Shown: positions 34,244 to 46,237 of the stretch, in pieces
Layout: each line of letters begins with the position of its first letter
Position numbering within the stretch: the stretch's first letter is position 1
Made by a program: the position numbers and the translations under genes
DNA from: Hibiscus mutabilis
Taxonomy: Eukaryota; Streptophyta; Magnoliopsida; Malvales; Malvaceae
Length of the DNA stretch: 64,000 bases
Assembly: GCA_019671005.1 (NCBI GenBank)
Contig: CM033726.1
Location: 25,554,440 to 25,618,439 of the forward strand
Reading direction: 5' to 3'
Notes under the pieces: generated by a model
Database searches by the model: none
Seen by the model: only the letters and a program-made list of their open reading frames with translations
What the model was told of the DNA's origin: nothing

Positions 34244-34349
34244 AAAATTAATTTAAGGGCATTCTTACAATTAATATTAATGAAAATGTATGTACATGTA
34301 CATACATTTTCATTAATATTAATTGTAAGAATGCCCTTAAATTAATTTT
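34244..34349. repeat. Perfect 106-bp palindrome
   Basis: Two 53-bp arms are exact reverse complements with no spacer. The centre is TGTACA|TGTACA between 34296 and 34297. I checked every base of both arms. It lies in non-coding sequence right after the gag remnant. Confidence 0.97.
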
Positions 34350-36850
34350 AAAAATTGAGTGTTGTGGGGATATTACAAATGGGAATACCCTATGTTCTAT
34401 TTAGGCCAAGGGAGGGGCAACAACGAGTGTTTAGGAATAAAGGGTAGATCCTATTGAGTGAATTTTCCATCTCAGACATTGGTTGTTTAAGATCATTGAG
34501 TCGAGCGTTGACCCTAAACTTCGACCCACTGAAGACTTTCTCTTGATGTCTATGAATGGAACGATGAATGACATTCTTTCACTTTTCAAGAAAAAAGAAA
34601 TAGAACCAGGTACATTCGAAACAAGAACAAAAAAATCATCAAAAAGAAGCAGTTGAAGGAAACTTTAGGCTCAAAAAATCCACCAAGAAAAAGTGGAAAA
34701 TGCCAATCAGAAGGTTTAAGCAATCAAGAATGAGAGCATCAAGTTGAACAATGCAATAAAAAGAAAGCAAGAGGAATCCACATTCAATAAGCCTCAATTT
34801 GGAAGAGCCGTGGAGAATTGATGAATTTTAAGCTCAAGCCTGCATCAATATTAGTTAGGATACAACATAGCCCAAAGATACATATTCCTAAAGAAGAAGG
34901 AATGAAATGAACTCTAAGCTTAAAACCCAAAAGTGGTGGTCGAAAAAGAGTGAAAGAGAGAAAAAAAGAGAAAAAAATAAAAGAAAAAAAAGAAAAAGAA
35001 AGGAAAAGAAAAGAGAAAAGAATATTTTATTTGAGCATATCAAGCAGTAAGAACGAAGTTTTGATCAAGAGAATTGATCCCATAAAATTATATATGAATT
35101 TCAATTTTGAAGAGCCTCGGAGGATCAATCACCTTTGAAGAGAAAACGAGCATCAAAATCCTGCCGGGATGCAAGTTGGTCTGAAGGAAATAGAAAGAAA
35201 TGAACTATAGGTGAAAATCCAAAAATGGGCAGTCTAGAGCGATCCAAAAAAATAGAAAAAATATATAATAATAAAAGGGGAGAAAGTATTTCATAAGAGT
35301 ATATCCGGGTCAAACAAGTACAGAAATATGGTTTTGTTTAACCTTGAACCATGACTTACATTGCGAGTCTACAAAGACCATTCTGATCATACATAGATGT
35401 CTAAAAGGAGTCTGTCTTTAGATTACATTCCGCCTATAGGGGTTAACCTTTCTTCAAGGAACATCAAACTTTAAGTGCCTGATCGACACCCAAATGAGGG
35501 AAGGTTGGGGCATGGTGAGCTAGTGAGGTTAAGAGAGCCACTTTAAATTGGTTAGAAATTAGGCATGTGAGTTGTTCATCTTGGATGCCTAGTAGCCCGG
35601 AAAGGATTTCATATGCGTATGTATCACTACAACATTCTTGATCTTCTAAACATAAGTTTTTCACTTGCGATGATCTTTTTTTTGAAGGCGTAAGCTTGAT
35701 TTTAGTAAATATTGCTTGCCATATTTTTCAAAATAATAAAATTATTTTTATCTGTATCATCTTCATAAGTCTCTTACATTGGAACGAACAAGTAGACTGA
35801 CTTTTTGTGTTGCTTTGTAAGGGGATTTAAAGTGTAGGGAGTTGAGGTAGTTACTCGCCCTAATATTGGGAAAGAAGAAAATTTGATTGATGATTCAAGG
35901 ACAGAAATTAACCCCGACAACCAAGTTTCTTGTGGAAAGAGGTATACCGAGGTTTAATAAAAGAAAAGATCTCAGGCGCTAAGTTTTCAGAGTGCGCCAA
36001 AGTAAGACGACGGTGATATCCAAACTTAAGCTTATTAGAGAAACACGAAAGGATGGCGGAGACACAAGTATTACTAGGTAAAAACCCTAAAGGGTGCTTG
36101 AAAAAAAGAAAAATAAGAAGAAAAGAAAAAAAGAGAAAAAAGAAAAGAAAAGATAGAAAAAAGAGAAAAAAAAACCCAAAGTGGAAACCCGAAAGGGCGG
36201 TTTGAGAAAAGCAAATCTAAAGTGAAAACCTGAAAATGCACTTTAGAGTAAAATATTTAGAAGTTTAGAATAAAAATTGTTTCTCTGCATGGCTTTAGGG
36301 ATAGAGTTTTAGGTCAAGGATCTACTTGGTTGACGTAGCACAAAGTTATAATATATCAGTGTTTACGAAGAGAATAATAGCAAGATTTCATATGCTAGAC
36401 AGTTTAGAGATTTGAAGTAAGTTTCTGCCATAATGTTTTGTATGGTTCAGAATAGTGAAGATTTGAGACCTTGTTGAAAACAAGGAACATTTGGGGATTT
36501 AGGGGCATGTGTTCACCCCAGCATTGATGTAGAAGAAAGCTCGTCAAGAAGAGTCGTAAAAGAGACAACATTTAAGCCTAAATGGAGTGGGGACAATGTT
36601 TTAGAATTGAACTTCATGAAATGATAGAGTTTGTTCTTACCAATGCAAGTTAGCAATCTCCTTTCAAGATGAGACAAAAGATGAAGATTTAGCAAAGAAA
36701 GAAAGCCCATGGAAATTAAGGGCCATTGATAAAAAATCAAGGGTTTTTCCCCAACAATTCTAAAAATAACTCCACTCATGCATCATTTGTAGTTAGACAT
36801 CCTTACGTTAGGAGCATGCTAACTCATGACATCATAGCATTTTGTTGGAG
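34350..36850 (+). other. Purine-rich non-coding filler of the Tat-like element
   Basis: No pol can be read in this 2.5 kb. It contains three long A/G-only or nearly A/G-only tracts on + (near 34945-35025 and 36090-36175, plus 34040-34095 just before). It also has an imperfect repeat of ~290 bp (34800-35040 resembles 35110-35300) and small AAACCCNAAAGGG modules (36085-36200). Confidence 0.7.
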
Positions 36851-37319
36851 GCTGTTCGACATGAGTGTAAAACTCGTGTACCCAGTCATCGTTGACTTGC
36901 CCCAGCTGGTGAATGAAATCCTCCCAGCCCTGTGTAGTGATGACGAGTCAGCCTCCAATTTGTAACGGTAGTTTAGAGTAAACTCCAAAACCTCTTCCAA
37001 GATGAGTTCTTTTCTGTAACGCTCCTTAAAAGGTTTGTCCAGCAAGTACAAGTGGCGGTCAAGATTGTCAAGCTCCGTGAGAGTTGTATCGTTGGAGTCT
37101 GCCATATTTGAATTGAAAGACAGTGGAGGAGAGAGAAAAGATGAAGGACTAGGGTATCTCTCCATTTGGGGAGGTTGATGGTTGCGACAGGTTATCTTGA
37201 ATTGTCAGACCATGTTTCAAGCTGAGGCAAAAGAAAACAAGTTAGGGCTTTAAGGTTGCAAGGCAAGAATATCTGGTAGCGTGAAGTTTGGTAAAAAGGC
37301 TTTTGTTTTCCTTTATGGA
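36851..37319 (-). repeat. Second copy of host Athila flank (plant-transposon ORF 5' part)
   Basis: It matches 26721-27199 with a ~10-bp deletion and scattered changes, and ends in the same ATGGA. It holds the 5' part of the plant-transposon ORF on - (37165 to 36851). The match stops inside the gene. It is host DNA lying within the inserted element. Confidence 0.9.
37315..37319. repeat. Target-site duplication ATGGA (second copy)
   Basis: It precedes the second LTR exactly as 27195-27199 precedes the first. Confidence 0.9.
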
Positions 37320-40300
37320 TGTAATCATTAATTTTATCAGGGTCTCTTGACATAATTTACTTTACTTTGTTATATTTATTATTATTAGTGTTGAATATAA
37401 AATAAAATAAACAACCCCTATAAATTAAAAAAAATAAGTCCCTTAACAAGTCCATTTATATGTTACAAACCCAATTAAATTTACATACTAGCCCGCTTAG
37501 GGCCCAATCCCTAAAAATTAAACTTAACCCTAATATGGTATTTTTCCTTATACAGCAGTCGCTCACCATGCACCTTGATCTTCTGCCGCTCCTCACACGC
37601 AACCAAAAGGGCATGGTCCCCTCTGTCGTACCCGTCTGTTGTACCTGCCAGCCCCATACGTTGCTGCCTCAACAACCAAAACCCTTGGTCCCCTCTGCAG
37701 CAGCTCTCTGTACCAGCAAGGCCAAAACTGATCCCCTCCATCTCTGTCGAGCCACAAGTTACAAGCAAACAAAATGATTAGGGGATTTCAGCAACAACAA
37801 ATTTTTTTAGAAATCACCAGAGGACAGAAAAAATCGGCAACCAATAGGAAAATTTAATTGTTTTTGTTTCTTTTTTCTTTTTGCAAATGTAATTCGGGTA
37901 TAAAGCTAACACGAAACAATATAACAGGGAATTTTTTTTGATGAATACAATCTCTTGTTTTTACATTTCGAATAAAAAAGAAGGAACAAATTGGAAATAT
38001 TTCTTTTTCTTCTTAATAAAAGTAGGACATTAGGGTTTTTGCGAAAAAAATTCATTTTTTCAGTAAAAAAGAGTTCCAAAAATTTTTAAATAAAAAAGGG
38101 AGAACTTTTACCTTCGACAATGGTGGTTTTCGACAGCCGGAGCAATTTTCCGACGATCCCAGCGGTGGAAACATTCGACAGAGTGTGGGGAGGCATATAT
38201 CTCAGAACCAAGTTCATCCTACGGTCGGATTCTCAGATCGGCGTCGAAGCAGTTTGACACACTCAAGGGACTTTCTGGTGACTAGAGCCTCTGACCGACG
38301 ATCCCAACGGTGGACTGAAGCGTCTTGGTGAGGAGAACAACATATTTCGAAGTCAGGTCGATCCAATAGCCGGTTGCTTAGATCGGCGGCGAAAGAAACC
38401 CGACAGACCCATGGAGATTTCGTGACGTTCGAAACTTCCCTGGTGAAATCTAAACCGAAGGAAGGAAAGGGGGCGACGAGAGAAGCAATGTGGTGGCCTC
38501 GGTTCATCAGAAATCAAGCCGTAGTGGCGGTGGCGGCATAAAAAGCGGCAGAGGCAATGTGAAAAGTGTGTGAAAGGGTTTTGGATCAAAGAGAACCTAA
38601 AGGAAAAGTGAGGCCTGATTTGTTTTCCTTAATTTACGTGCTATATTTGTTTGTTTTCATTTAATTAGTATTTAACTAAATACTTCAAAATCCGTTTTAT
38701 TATATTTAAACTTTCTTTTATTTGTTTTCTTTCATCATAATAGGTAGTTTATATATGGTATTTTTTAATGTATAATCATATGTTATATATATTATGCATA
38801 TGATCCTGTTTTATATACTATGTTATTATACTACATTATACGTCTTTTGAACAATATTTATATGTTATATATATATATTTAGTCAAGGTTCCTTTATTTG
38901 TTTTTGTCGTATGGTATATATTATACATGTTTCATTATTATATTTTGCGTATTATGCTTTTATCCCCTTGATTTCTTGTTCCCTGTTTTCGTAGTTTCTT
39001 GTCTTTTTCGAGGTATGGCTTGTTTAATTCATGTTTTTTAGTAAGCTTTTAGGGTTAGTCTTAGGGTTTTAGAATTTAATTTAATTGATTTAAATTACAC
39101 CCTTGGCTTATTGGAGTGTAAGTTTAAATTGATTATACTAAATTTCGGTTTAGGTTAGTTGAACCCTTAGCTAGAATTAGGTCTTAAAATTTAATTTAAA
39201 TAATTTAAATTATGTCCTTGGCTTATTTGAACGTATGTTTAAATTAAGTAAATTAAATTTAAGATTATTAGTCAAAACCTTTAGTTAGATTTAGGTTCAA
39301 ATTAATTTAATTAGTTTAAGTTCGTCCTTCGCTTATTTGGATGAATGTTAAATTAATTAAATTAATGTATCACCTCTTAATTATTTTAAGTTAAAATTGG
39401 CATTCGACTTAGATGAAAGCTTAATTAAAATCATGATTAATTTGATTCGTTTTAAATAGTGCCTTTGGCTTAATGAGACACAATTTAAAATTAATTAAAT
39501 TAGTTATTAAGATTCAAGATAATCTATAAAATGTTAGGGTTTCTAGTTTTAGGATCTTAATTGATTTAGGGTTAATATTAGACTAACTTAGTTAATAGTT
39601 AGATCACTAATCAATTTTCCATAATTTGAGCCTTTTTAGGTTAGGACTTTAGTGGGCCTAGGTTTTATTTCAATCCTTTTCTATGTCATGCATTTTAATT
39701 GTCACTCATTAGACCTTAAATATTTTATTGGACATGTTATTAATTAATTAGCTTAAATCTTAAAAAAGATGTATTTATTAATTTTGATATTTGTGTCGTA
39801 ATAGTCCTGGCTCAATGGATGTTGACAAAATATTCGAATTAATTCTTATCTTCCAAAGGTAAACTTAATATGAATTAAAAGCTGATAAGTCATGCCATCG
39901 TTTTTAAATGTTTGCATCGTGCATAAAGGTGATGTACAAAATTCGAACCATAAATTAACCCGACAGTCAGACTTATTTGATGTCGGTTTAATCTATGATC
40001 TAATGTATCGTCACCCTTATTAATTAAACGTTTAATTAATTCAAGCCCACCAATTTGACAAAAGCCCATTTAATTAAAACATATTTTCAATCAAGAACAC
40101 TTAATTAAATCCATTTTAAATCTCAATAATTTCCATCAATTAAAAGCAACATATGTTTTGCTACCGATTTCTGGGCGTGATGGGGTGTTAATCATTCTCC
40201 ACACGTAACTAACTCCCGAACCCACTTTCCAACAAACCTATGGTTTTATGGTGTCCGGCCTACCTAAGTGGCCAGTGGCGACTCCAAGTCTTTATTTTCA

Positions 40301-40423
40301 AAAACTCATTTTTTTAAAAGGACTTCCCCAATTTCCAAATATTTTCCCAAAAGCGAAAGGAAAACCGGACTACGTTCCCTTTTTAGCGATATTGATTTTT
40401 CAAAAAAAAAAATGGTCGCTACA
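37320..40423 (+). repeat. Second LTR of the Tat-like element (3104 bp), flanked like a solo LTR
   Basis: It starts TGTAATCATT after ATGGA and ends GGTCGCTACA before ATGGA (40424-40428). With host flank on both sides it has the form of a solo LTR rather than a normal 3' LTR. It matches 27200-30305 over its whole length. Confidence 0.92.
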
Positions 40424-40428
40424 ATGGA
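40424..40428. repeat. Target-site duplication ATGGA (third copy)
   Basis: It immediately follows the LTR end; host Athila sequence continues after it. Confidence 0.9.
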
Positions 40429-40878
40429 GAATATGAAAGGATAAGAAGGAAAGATGGAAAGCCAGAGTGGTAGGTCATCATGAAAGAAGACATCAACCAT
40501 TAATGTTGAAAACCTTGCTAGGTGGGAAAATAGAGGGATGAGCAGTGTGAGGATTAAGGAAATGACATGTGGCGATTTATGGGGAAGAGAAATATGTCAA
40601 AGTGATAGATAGGTATGGTATATTAGGGTAAGAGAATAATCTTCTAATAAGACCCTATGTTCACTCCCCTTATACTGTATGGCTACCAGAGATTTCGTGT
40701 TTGGATCAACTTAATCTTCTCCAAGAGGTGTCCATATTCCTAGATCTGTGGAGAGGTTAAAAATAAACAAAACATTAAACCAAATCTAATCTTAATAGGA
40801 AATAAATAAATAAATATTGTGGAAATTTAAATGCAGAAGTTTAAAAATGCAAAAAAATAAAAGGATGGAACTAGATGC
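40429..40878 (-). other. Host Athila spacer downstream of integrase
   Basis: Non-coding AT-rich sequence between the integrase stop and the Tat-like insertion. No features recognised. Confidence 0.6.
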
Positions 40879-41993
40879 CTAGACATCCAGTAACGTGATC
40901 GAGGATTTGTCACAATGAACCGATGCTCCTTTGTAGGCCTTTAAACGTTTTCTATTGACTTTGAAAATTATGCCATCTATGATATCCTTGATGTCCACAA
41001 CACCATGTGGGTACACCTTCTCGACTTGGAATGGGCCAGACCAACGAGACTTCAATTTTCTCAGGAAAAGTCTCAAGCAAGAATTGTAGAGTAGAACTTT
41101 TTAGCCTAAAACAAAATGCTGAGGCATCAGTTTAGCATCATGCCATCTTTTAGTCTTTCTCGTAATCTTGGCATTTTCATAAGCATCTAGACAATGCTCC
41201 TCTAACTCGTTCAACTCGAGCAATCTTCTTTCTCTAGCTAGTTGGTAGTATATGTTGATCTTTTTAATAGCCTAAAAGGCTTTATGCTCAAGCTCGACCG
41301 GTAAGTGACATGCTTTACCATAGACAAGTCTATAGGGTGACATGCCCAATGGTGTTTTGAACGCAGTCCGATAAGACCATAAGGCTTTATCTAGTTTCAA
41401 GGACCGGTCTTTACGGTTTGGCTTGACCACTTTCTTAAGGATCTATTTTATCTCTCGGTTGGACACTTCAGCTTGTCCATTGGTCTGCGGATGATATGTT
41501 GTGGCTATCTTATGGTGGACTTCATATCTATGCAACACCTTGCCAATCAGCTTGTTGACGAAGTGTTTTCCCTCATCACTAATAATAGCTCGAGGTACAC
41601 TGAACCGAGTGAAGATGTTCTTGTGCAAAAACCTTAGGATGGTATTTGCATCATTCTTGGTCATAGCAATGGCCTCCACCCACTTGGACACATAATCAAC
41701 CATGAGTAAAATGTACAATTTTCCCTTGCAGGATGGAAATGGTCCCATGAAGTCAATGCCCCAAACATCAAAGAGTTCAACTTCAAGGATGACTTGCATG
41801 GATAGATCATTACGTTGAGAGATGTTTCCCGTTCTTTGACATATATCGTACACCTTTTAGTATGCATGAGCATCTCGAAACAAGGTTGGCCATTGGAATC
41901 CAGACTGTAGGACCTTTGCAGCAGTTCGTTATCCCCTAAAGTGTCCTTCACACAAAGTAGAGTGGCAATGGAAGAGTATGTCTTCTTGTTCAT
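40879..41993 (-). pseudogene. Host Athila integrase, interrupted by a solo LTR
   Basis: On -, the frame 41853-41443 holds the catalytic core: D in GIDFMGPFPSCKG, D in AIISDEGKHF and E 36 residues later in YHPQTNGQAEVSNREIK, so the DD35E triad is present. The zinc-binding region precedes it in broken frames (41993-41830). The C-terminal part, with KLKSRWSGPFQVEKVYPHG, reads 41076 to 40879 and ends at a stop. Several frameshifts and the insertion at 41993 disable it. Confidence 0.88.
41989..41993. repeat. Target-site duplication TTCAT (left)
   Basis: Identical to 44749-44753; the pair brackets the solo LTR exactly. Confidence 0.95.
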
Positions 41994-44748
41994 TGTAACA
42001 CCCCTTCCCGTATTCGTACACCGAACACGAGTTAGAAATGTCACAGTAATTAAAAAATTATTTTACCTTAAGAATCAGGGCTATTTCAAAATTTTAATTA
42101 ACTTATGGATAACAATAACATTAAAACTAAATTCTAATCATAAAAACGTAGAAATTATACATAACACATACTATTCATTATACATAAACGAAATCATTAC
42201 AAGGCAAGCCGATTTTATATTTTAACAAATTAAACAGGTTATTTTGTACATGCCAATATTCACATATAAAACCAGGATGTCATAAGTACTGAAAATAACC
42301 TGTCAACTTTATGTCTTCAAAAAAGATTTGATGCAACAGCTCCGTCCAATCTTACTCTGGTTTACCTACGCGTATTACAGAAATACACGCTAAGTATAAC
42401 TTAGTGAGACATAAATAAGTAACATATATAAAATCTTTATAATGCATGATACTTTCCAAAAACCTGATATTTATATATATATATATATATACATACTTCT
42501 TAATACCAGAATATAGCCCAAGGTAAATATTAAGTACTTTAAAAGTACTATTCTTTATTGCTTGCAGACACAATAAAGTGCCTATAACATATATGACACT
42601 TTAAAGTGTCGTTAACTTTATGATACTCTTCAAGTGTTATTAACTTGTAGAATGTCTTATATGGTTGATGGTGCCTTTAAACCAACTAACCAACTTATAC
42701 GGTTGATGGTGCCTTTAAACCAACTAACCAACTTATACGGTTGATTGTGCCTTTAAACCACCTAACCAACTTATATGATTGGTGATGCCTTTAAACCACC
42801 TAATTCATACTCGAGTAATATATTTTTACATTACTAAGGGCAACCTTAAAAACAATTCCTGCAATTAAGGGCAAATAACACAATATCCATACATACATCA
42901 CGCAAAACATTTTATATTGGAGCAATTCATACCCGAATATGCGTTATAATATTCATGGTATACTGCCATAATCTGTAAATCATTAAAATAAAGTACGATG
43001 CTAAAACAACATATATGCACTCATCTTAGCCTTGTAATGCCCCTTTTTTCTATTCGATTAATCTCGAACCTTTTCTTTTCCCGGTCTACTAGTACAACCT
43101 TGATATTTATCGATATCTAGATGAAGATAACATATACCATTTCAAAGAACATGTTAGAACATACTTAATCTATATAAAATAATAGAAAGTAAATGAATAA
43201 CTATCCATTATTTACAAAAATTGATCCGATAAAATTTCCATATTCGAACCAATATTTCTTAAACTATTCTTTAAATTTCCAACTTTTCCCAAAATTTACA
43301 TTTTAGTCCCTAAGGACACTTTTAAGCCTCCAAACATTATTTTCAACCCAAATCCTTACAATTCTCACCATTCACACTTTAGGACCCAAACTTTAAAAAT
43401 TAACATAATGGTCCTTGAATTTTCCGAAATTCACAAAATGGTCCCAAAATTAGAATAAACTTCAAAATCAACATCCAAGTCACTTAACTCGATTTTTCAA
43501 TCCAATACACTTCAAAAATAAGCTTAATAATCAAGTCCCTAAACTTTCCAAAATTTAAAATTTGGTCCTTAATACAAAATAATTAGGAATTTTCATTCCA
43601 AACACCTTGTATTATCATTTTAAATCATTCTTTCTTCAATCACATCCTAAAATTCCAAACTTAGCATAAACCCTAATTTTCCATCTTTCAAGAAATGGAT
43701 ATTTCTTCAATCTAACAACATAAAAAAAGCTTGTATAACATCTTTCTCATCATTTTCATCATCAAAATAATTTGCCATAATTTCCCCTAATTTTCCTATT
43801 CTATCCGAATGGTCACTTAACCATTTTCCTTGAAATTTCCATCATTTGAACCATAGAAACAACATCACAAGCATCTTTCTAAAAAGAACATCCATTAAAA
43901 CATAAGTTTCCATCATGTCCTTCATCCACCCAATTCACCAAACTCAACTTAGAGACATGAAAACTAAGTAAAACTTATACCAAAAGATAGAGAATTTAAT
44001 GAAGATTAAATTCTTGTTTCATGTCTCAAGCCTAAATCTAACCATGGAAGCTTAAAAATCAAATAAAAAATTTCTTACCCCTTGTCTTGGATGAAATCGG
44101 CAGCCCTTGGAGAAGAAGAGAGAATTTTTCAACTTTTTATTCTTTTAATTATGCCAAATGGCATATTATACACCTTATTTAATTAATAAAATCCCTTAAT
44201 AGTTAAATGACCATTATACCCTTCAGTTATAACCAATCCCATGCCATCACATGTCTTTTCGTATCCAAAATAATCAATAATAATAAAAAAGTAAGGGTGA
44301 AATGACCTTTTTACCCTTAATGAACCAACTTATCTTCAAAAATGCCATTTTCACCTATTCACCAAAAATTGCATAGAATCGGATTTAAACCAAATAAAAA
44401 ATGATTCAAGAACTATACTATCATATTCTTCAAGTCTTTCTAAGGCTTCCATAAAAATTTCATAATTTTTTGAGTTCGAATAATCATTCGAATAAATTTT
44501 CGAAACTTATTCCCTTTATAGCTTTTTACACAAATCCTTTACCAAAAATTCGATTCCCACCAAAATTCTTATATAGGGATAAACTATTCATTTTTTCCAT
44601 AAAAAATTTTATTGGGAAAATTACCATGTTGGTCCCTAAACTTTTCCCAACTTTTTCACTTTAGCCACCAAACTTTGAATTTTTACGTTTTAGTCACTGA
44701 ACTAAAGCCACTAACTTTTAATTCCTTGTATTTTAGTTTTAAGCTACA
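41994..44748 (-). mobile_element. Solo LTR, chromovirus-type (2755 bp)
   Basis: It starts TGTAACACCCC and ends GCTACA on +, bounded by perfect TTCAT duplications, with no internal coding sequence or primer site. On - it starts TGTAGC and ends GTGTTACA, as in the chromovirus LTRs nearby, so - is its likely strand. It arose by recombination between the two LTRs of a full element. It contains a 38-bp tandem repeat. Confidence 0.92.
42658..42806. repeat. 38-bp tandem repeat, about four copies
   Basis: Units begin GGTTGATGGTGCC at 42663, 42701 and 42739, with a degenerate one at 42777, giving a constant 38-bp period. The first two are nearly identical; the last has several changes. Confidence 0.9.
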
Positions 44749-44753
44749 TTCAT
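44749..44753. repeat. Target-site duplication TTCAT (right)
   Basis: Pairs with 41989-41993. Confidence 0.95.
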
Positions 44754-46237
44754 CCTCGGGTACGCATCTCCGAATCATCTGATCGACATATTACTTAAAA
44801 AGGTAGGGCTCGTCCCAGTAATAGTAGCATGCATCGTGTCTGAATTTCTTCATTCCCTGGCTGCTAAGATCACAAGGAAAAATACCACTAACAAGAAAGT
44901 TAACAATGTCAGCATACCATGGTAACACCGCGGCTTTCAAGAGTTTATCATCAGGGAATTCCTCCTTAATGTCGGATGCAACATCAGTATCACATGCATT
45001 CTCAAGCCTAGAAAGATGGTCGACTACTTGGTTTTCAGTACCTTTTCTATCAACTACCTCAATATCGAATTCCTATCGCAGTAATATGCACATAATAAGT
45101 CTAGGTTTAGCATCCTTTTTAGTCACTAGGTATTTAATGGAAGAATAATTAATATGCATAATGACCTTAGTTCCTATAAGGTATGACCTAAATTTATCAA
45201 ATGCAAAAATTACAGCAAGCAATTCTTTTTCAATCGTAGTGTAATTAACTTATGCCTTATTGAGGGCACGACTAGCATAATATATAACATGAAAAACCTT
45301 GTTTCGGTGCTGACCAAGAACGATGCCAACAACATAGTTGCTAGCATCACACATAAGCTCAAATGATTATGACCAATCGAGGGGCACGACAACCAGTATA
45401 GTTATAAGTTCCTTCGTTAGGGTTTTGAACGCTGCACGACATTGGTCATCAAACTCAAATGTGGTATTTTGCTCTAGCAACAAGCATAGGGGCTTCGAGA
45501 TTTTGGAGAAGTCTTTAATGAATCTCTTATAGTCGAATAGCTTTGACATTAGCAGGTGGTGGAAGCTTCTCTATTACTTCAATCTTGTCCTTGTCCACTT
45601 CAATGCCTTTGTTATAAATACGGTTACATAGGACAATACCTTCAGACACCATAATGACACTTTTCCTACTTAAGTACAAGGCCAGTTTCCTCACATTGTG
45701 TTAAAACTTTGGACAGATTGCCTAAGCACTGATCAAATGAGTCTATATAGACATAAAAAGTCATCCATGAAGATCTCCAAAAAATCATCAACCATGTCTG
45801 AAAAGATGGCCATCATGCAATGTTGGAATGTTGTTGAGGCACTGCAAAAGCCAAAGGGCATTCTGTGAAAGGCATAGATGCCATATGGATATGTGAATAT
45901 TGTTTTCTCTTGGTCTTCCGGTGCAATAGCTATCTAGTTGTATTCGGAGTAACCATCCAAGAAGTTGTAGTAGGGTTTCCTTGCAAGCTTGTCAAGTATA
46001 TGGTCAATAAACGACAAGGGGAAGTGGTCCTTTTTTGTGGTTTTGTTCAGCTTCCGGTAATCTATATAGATTCGTATTCCAGTAACAATTCTACTCGAGA
46101 TAAGTTTATCGACATCATTCTTGACCACGGTCAAGCCTCTTTTCGTTAGCACGCACTAGACAGAATTCACCCACGAACTATCCGAGATAGGGTAAATGAT
46201 TCTGACTTCAAGCCATTTGATGATCTCCTTCATAACA
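44754..46237 (-). pseudogene. Host Athila reverse transcriptase and RNase H
   Basis: Reading on - from 46237: MKEIIKW at the insertion point, then IIYPISDSS (about 46200), RIYIDYRKLNKTTKKDHFP (frame 46152-45934) and LDGYSEYN. The catalytic F-M-D-D-F lies near 45780, then FIKDFSKISKPLC (frame 45549-45367). RNase H follows: a CDAS block, VIYYASRALN, EKELLAVIFAFDKFRSYL and KGTENQVVDHLSRL (about 45350-45000). The catalytic residues are largely present, but frameshifts and stops are frequent. Confidence 0.88.
46233..46237. repeat. Target-site duplication TAACA (left)
   Basis: Pairs with TAACC at 56613-56617, one mismatch. Removing the insert plus one copy rejoins the RT codons V-V-M-K-E. Confidence 0.85.

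Larger units (their letters stand above)
27200..40423 (+). mobile_element. Tat/Ogre-like Ty3/Gypsy element without pol, rearranged
   Basis: This + strand element has a ~3.1-kb LTR (27200-30305), a primer-binding site, a decayed gag region with a zinc knuckle (33681-34004) and long purine-rich filler. No protease, RT or integrase can be read, so it was or became non-autonomous. The internal part stops at 36850 without a polypurine tract. Then comes a 469-bp copy of host Athila flank (36851-37319) and a second LTR (37320-40423). The LTR start TGTAATCAA matches the start of the right-hand Tat-like LTR (TGTAATCAC), which supports the clade call. Confidence 0.82.
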
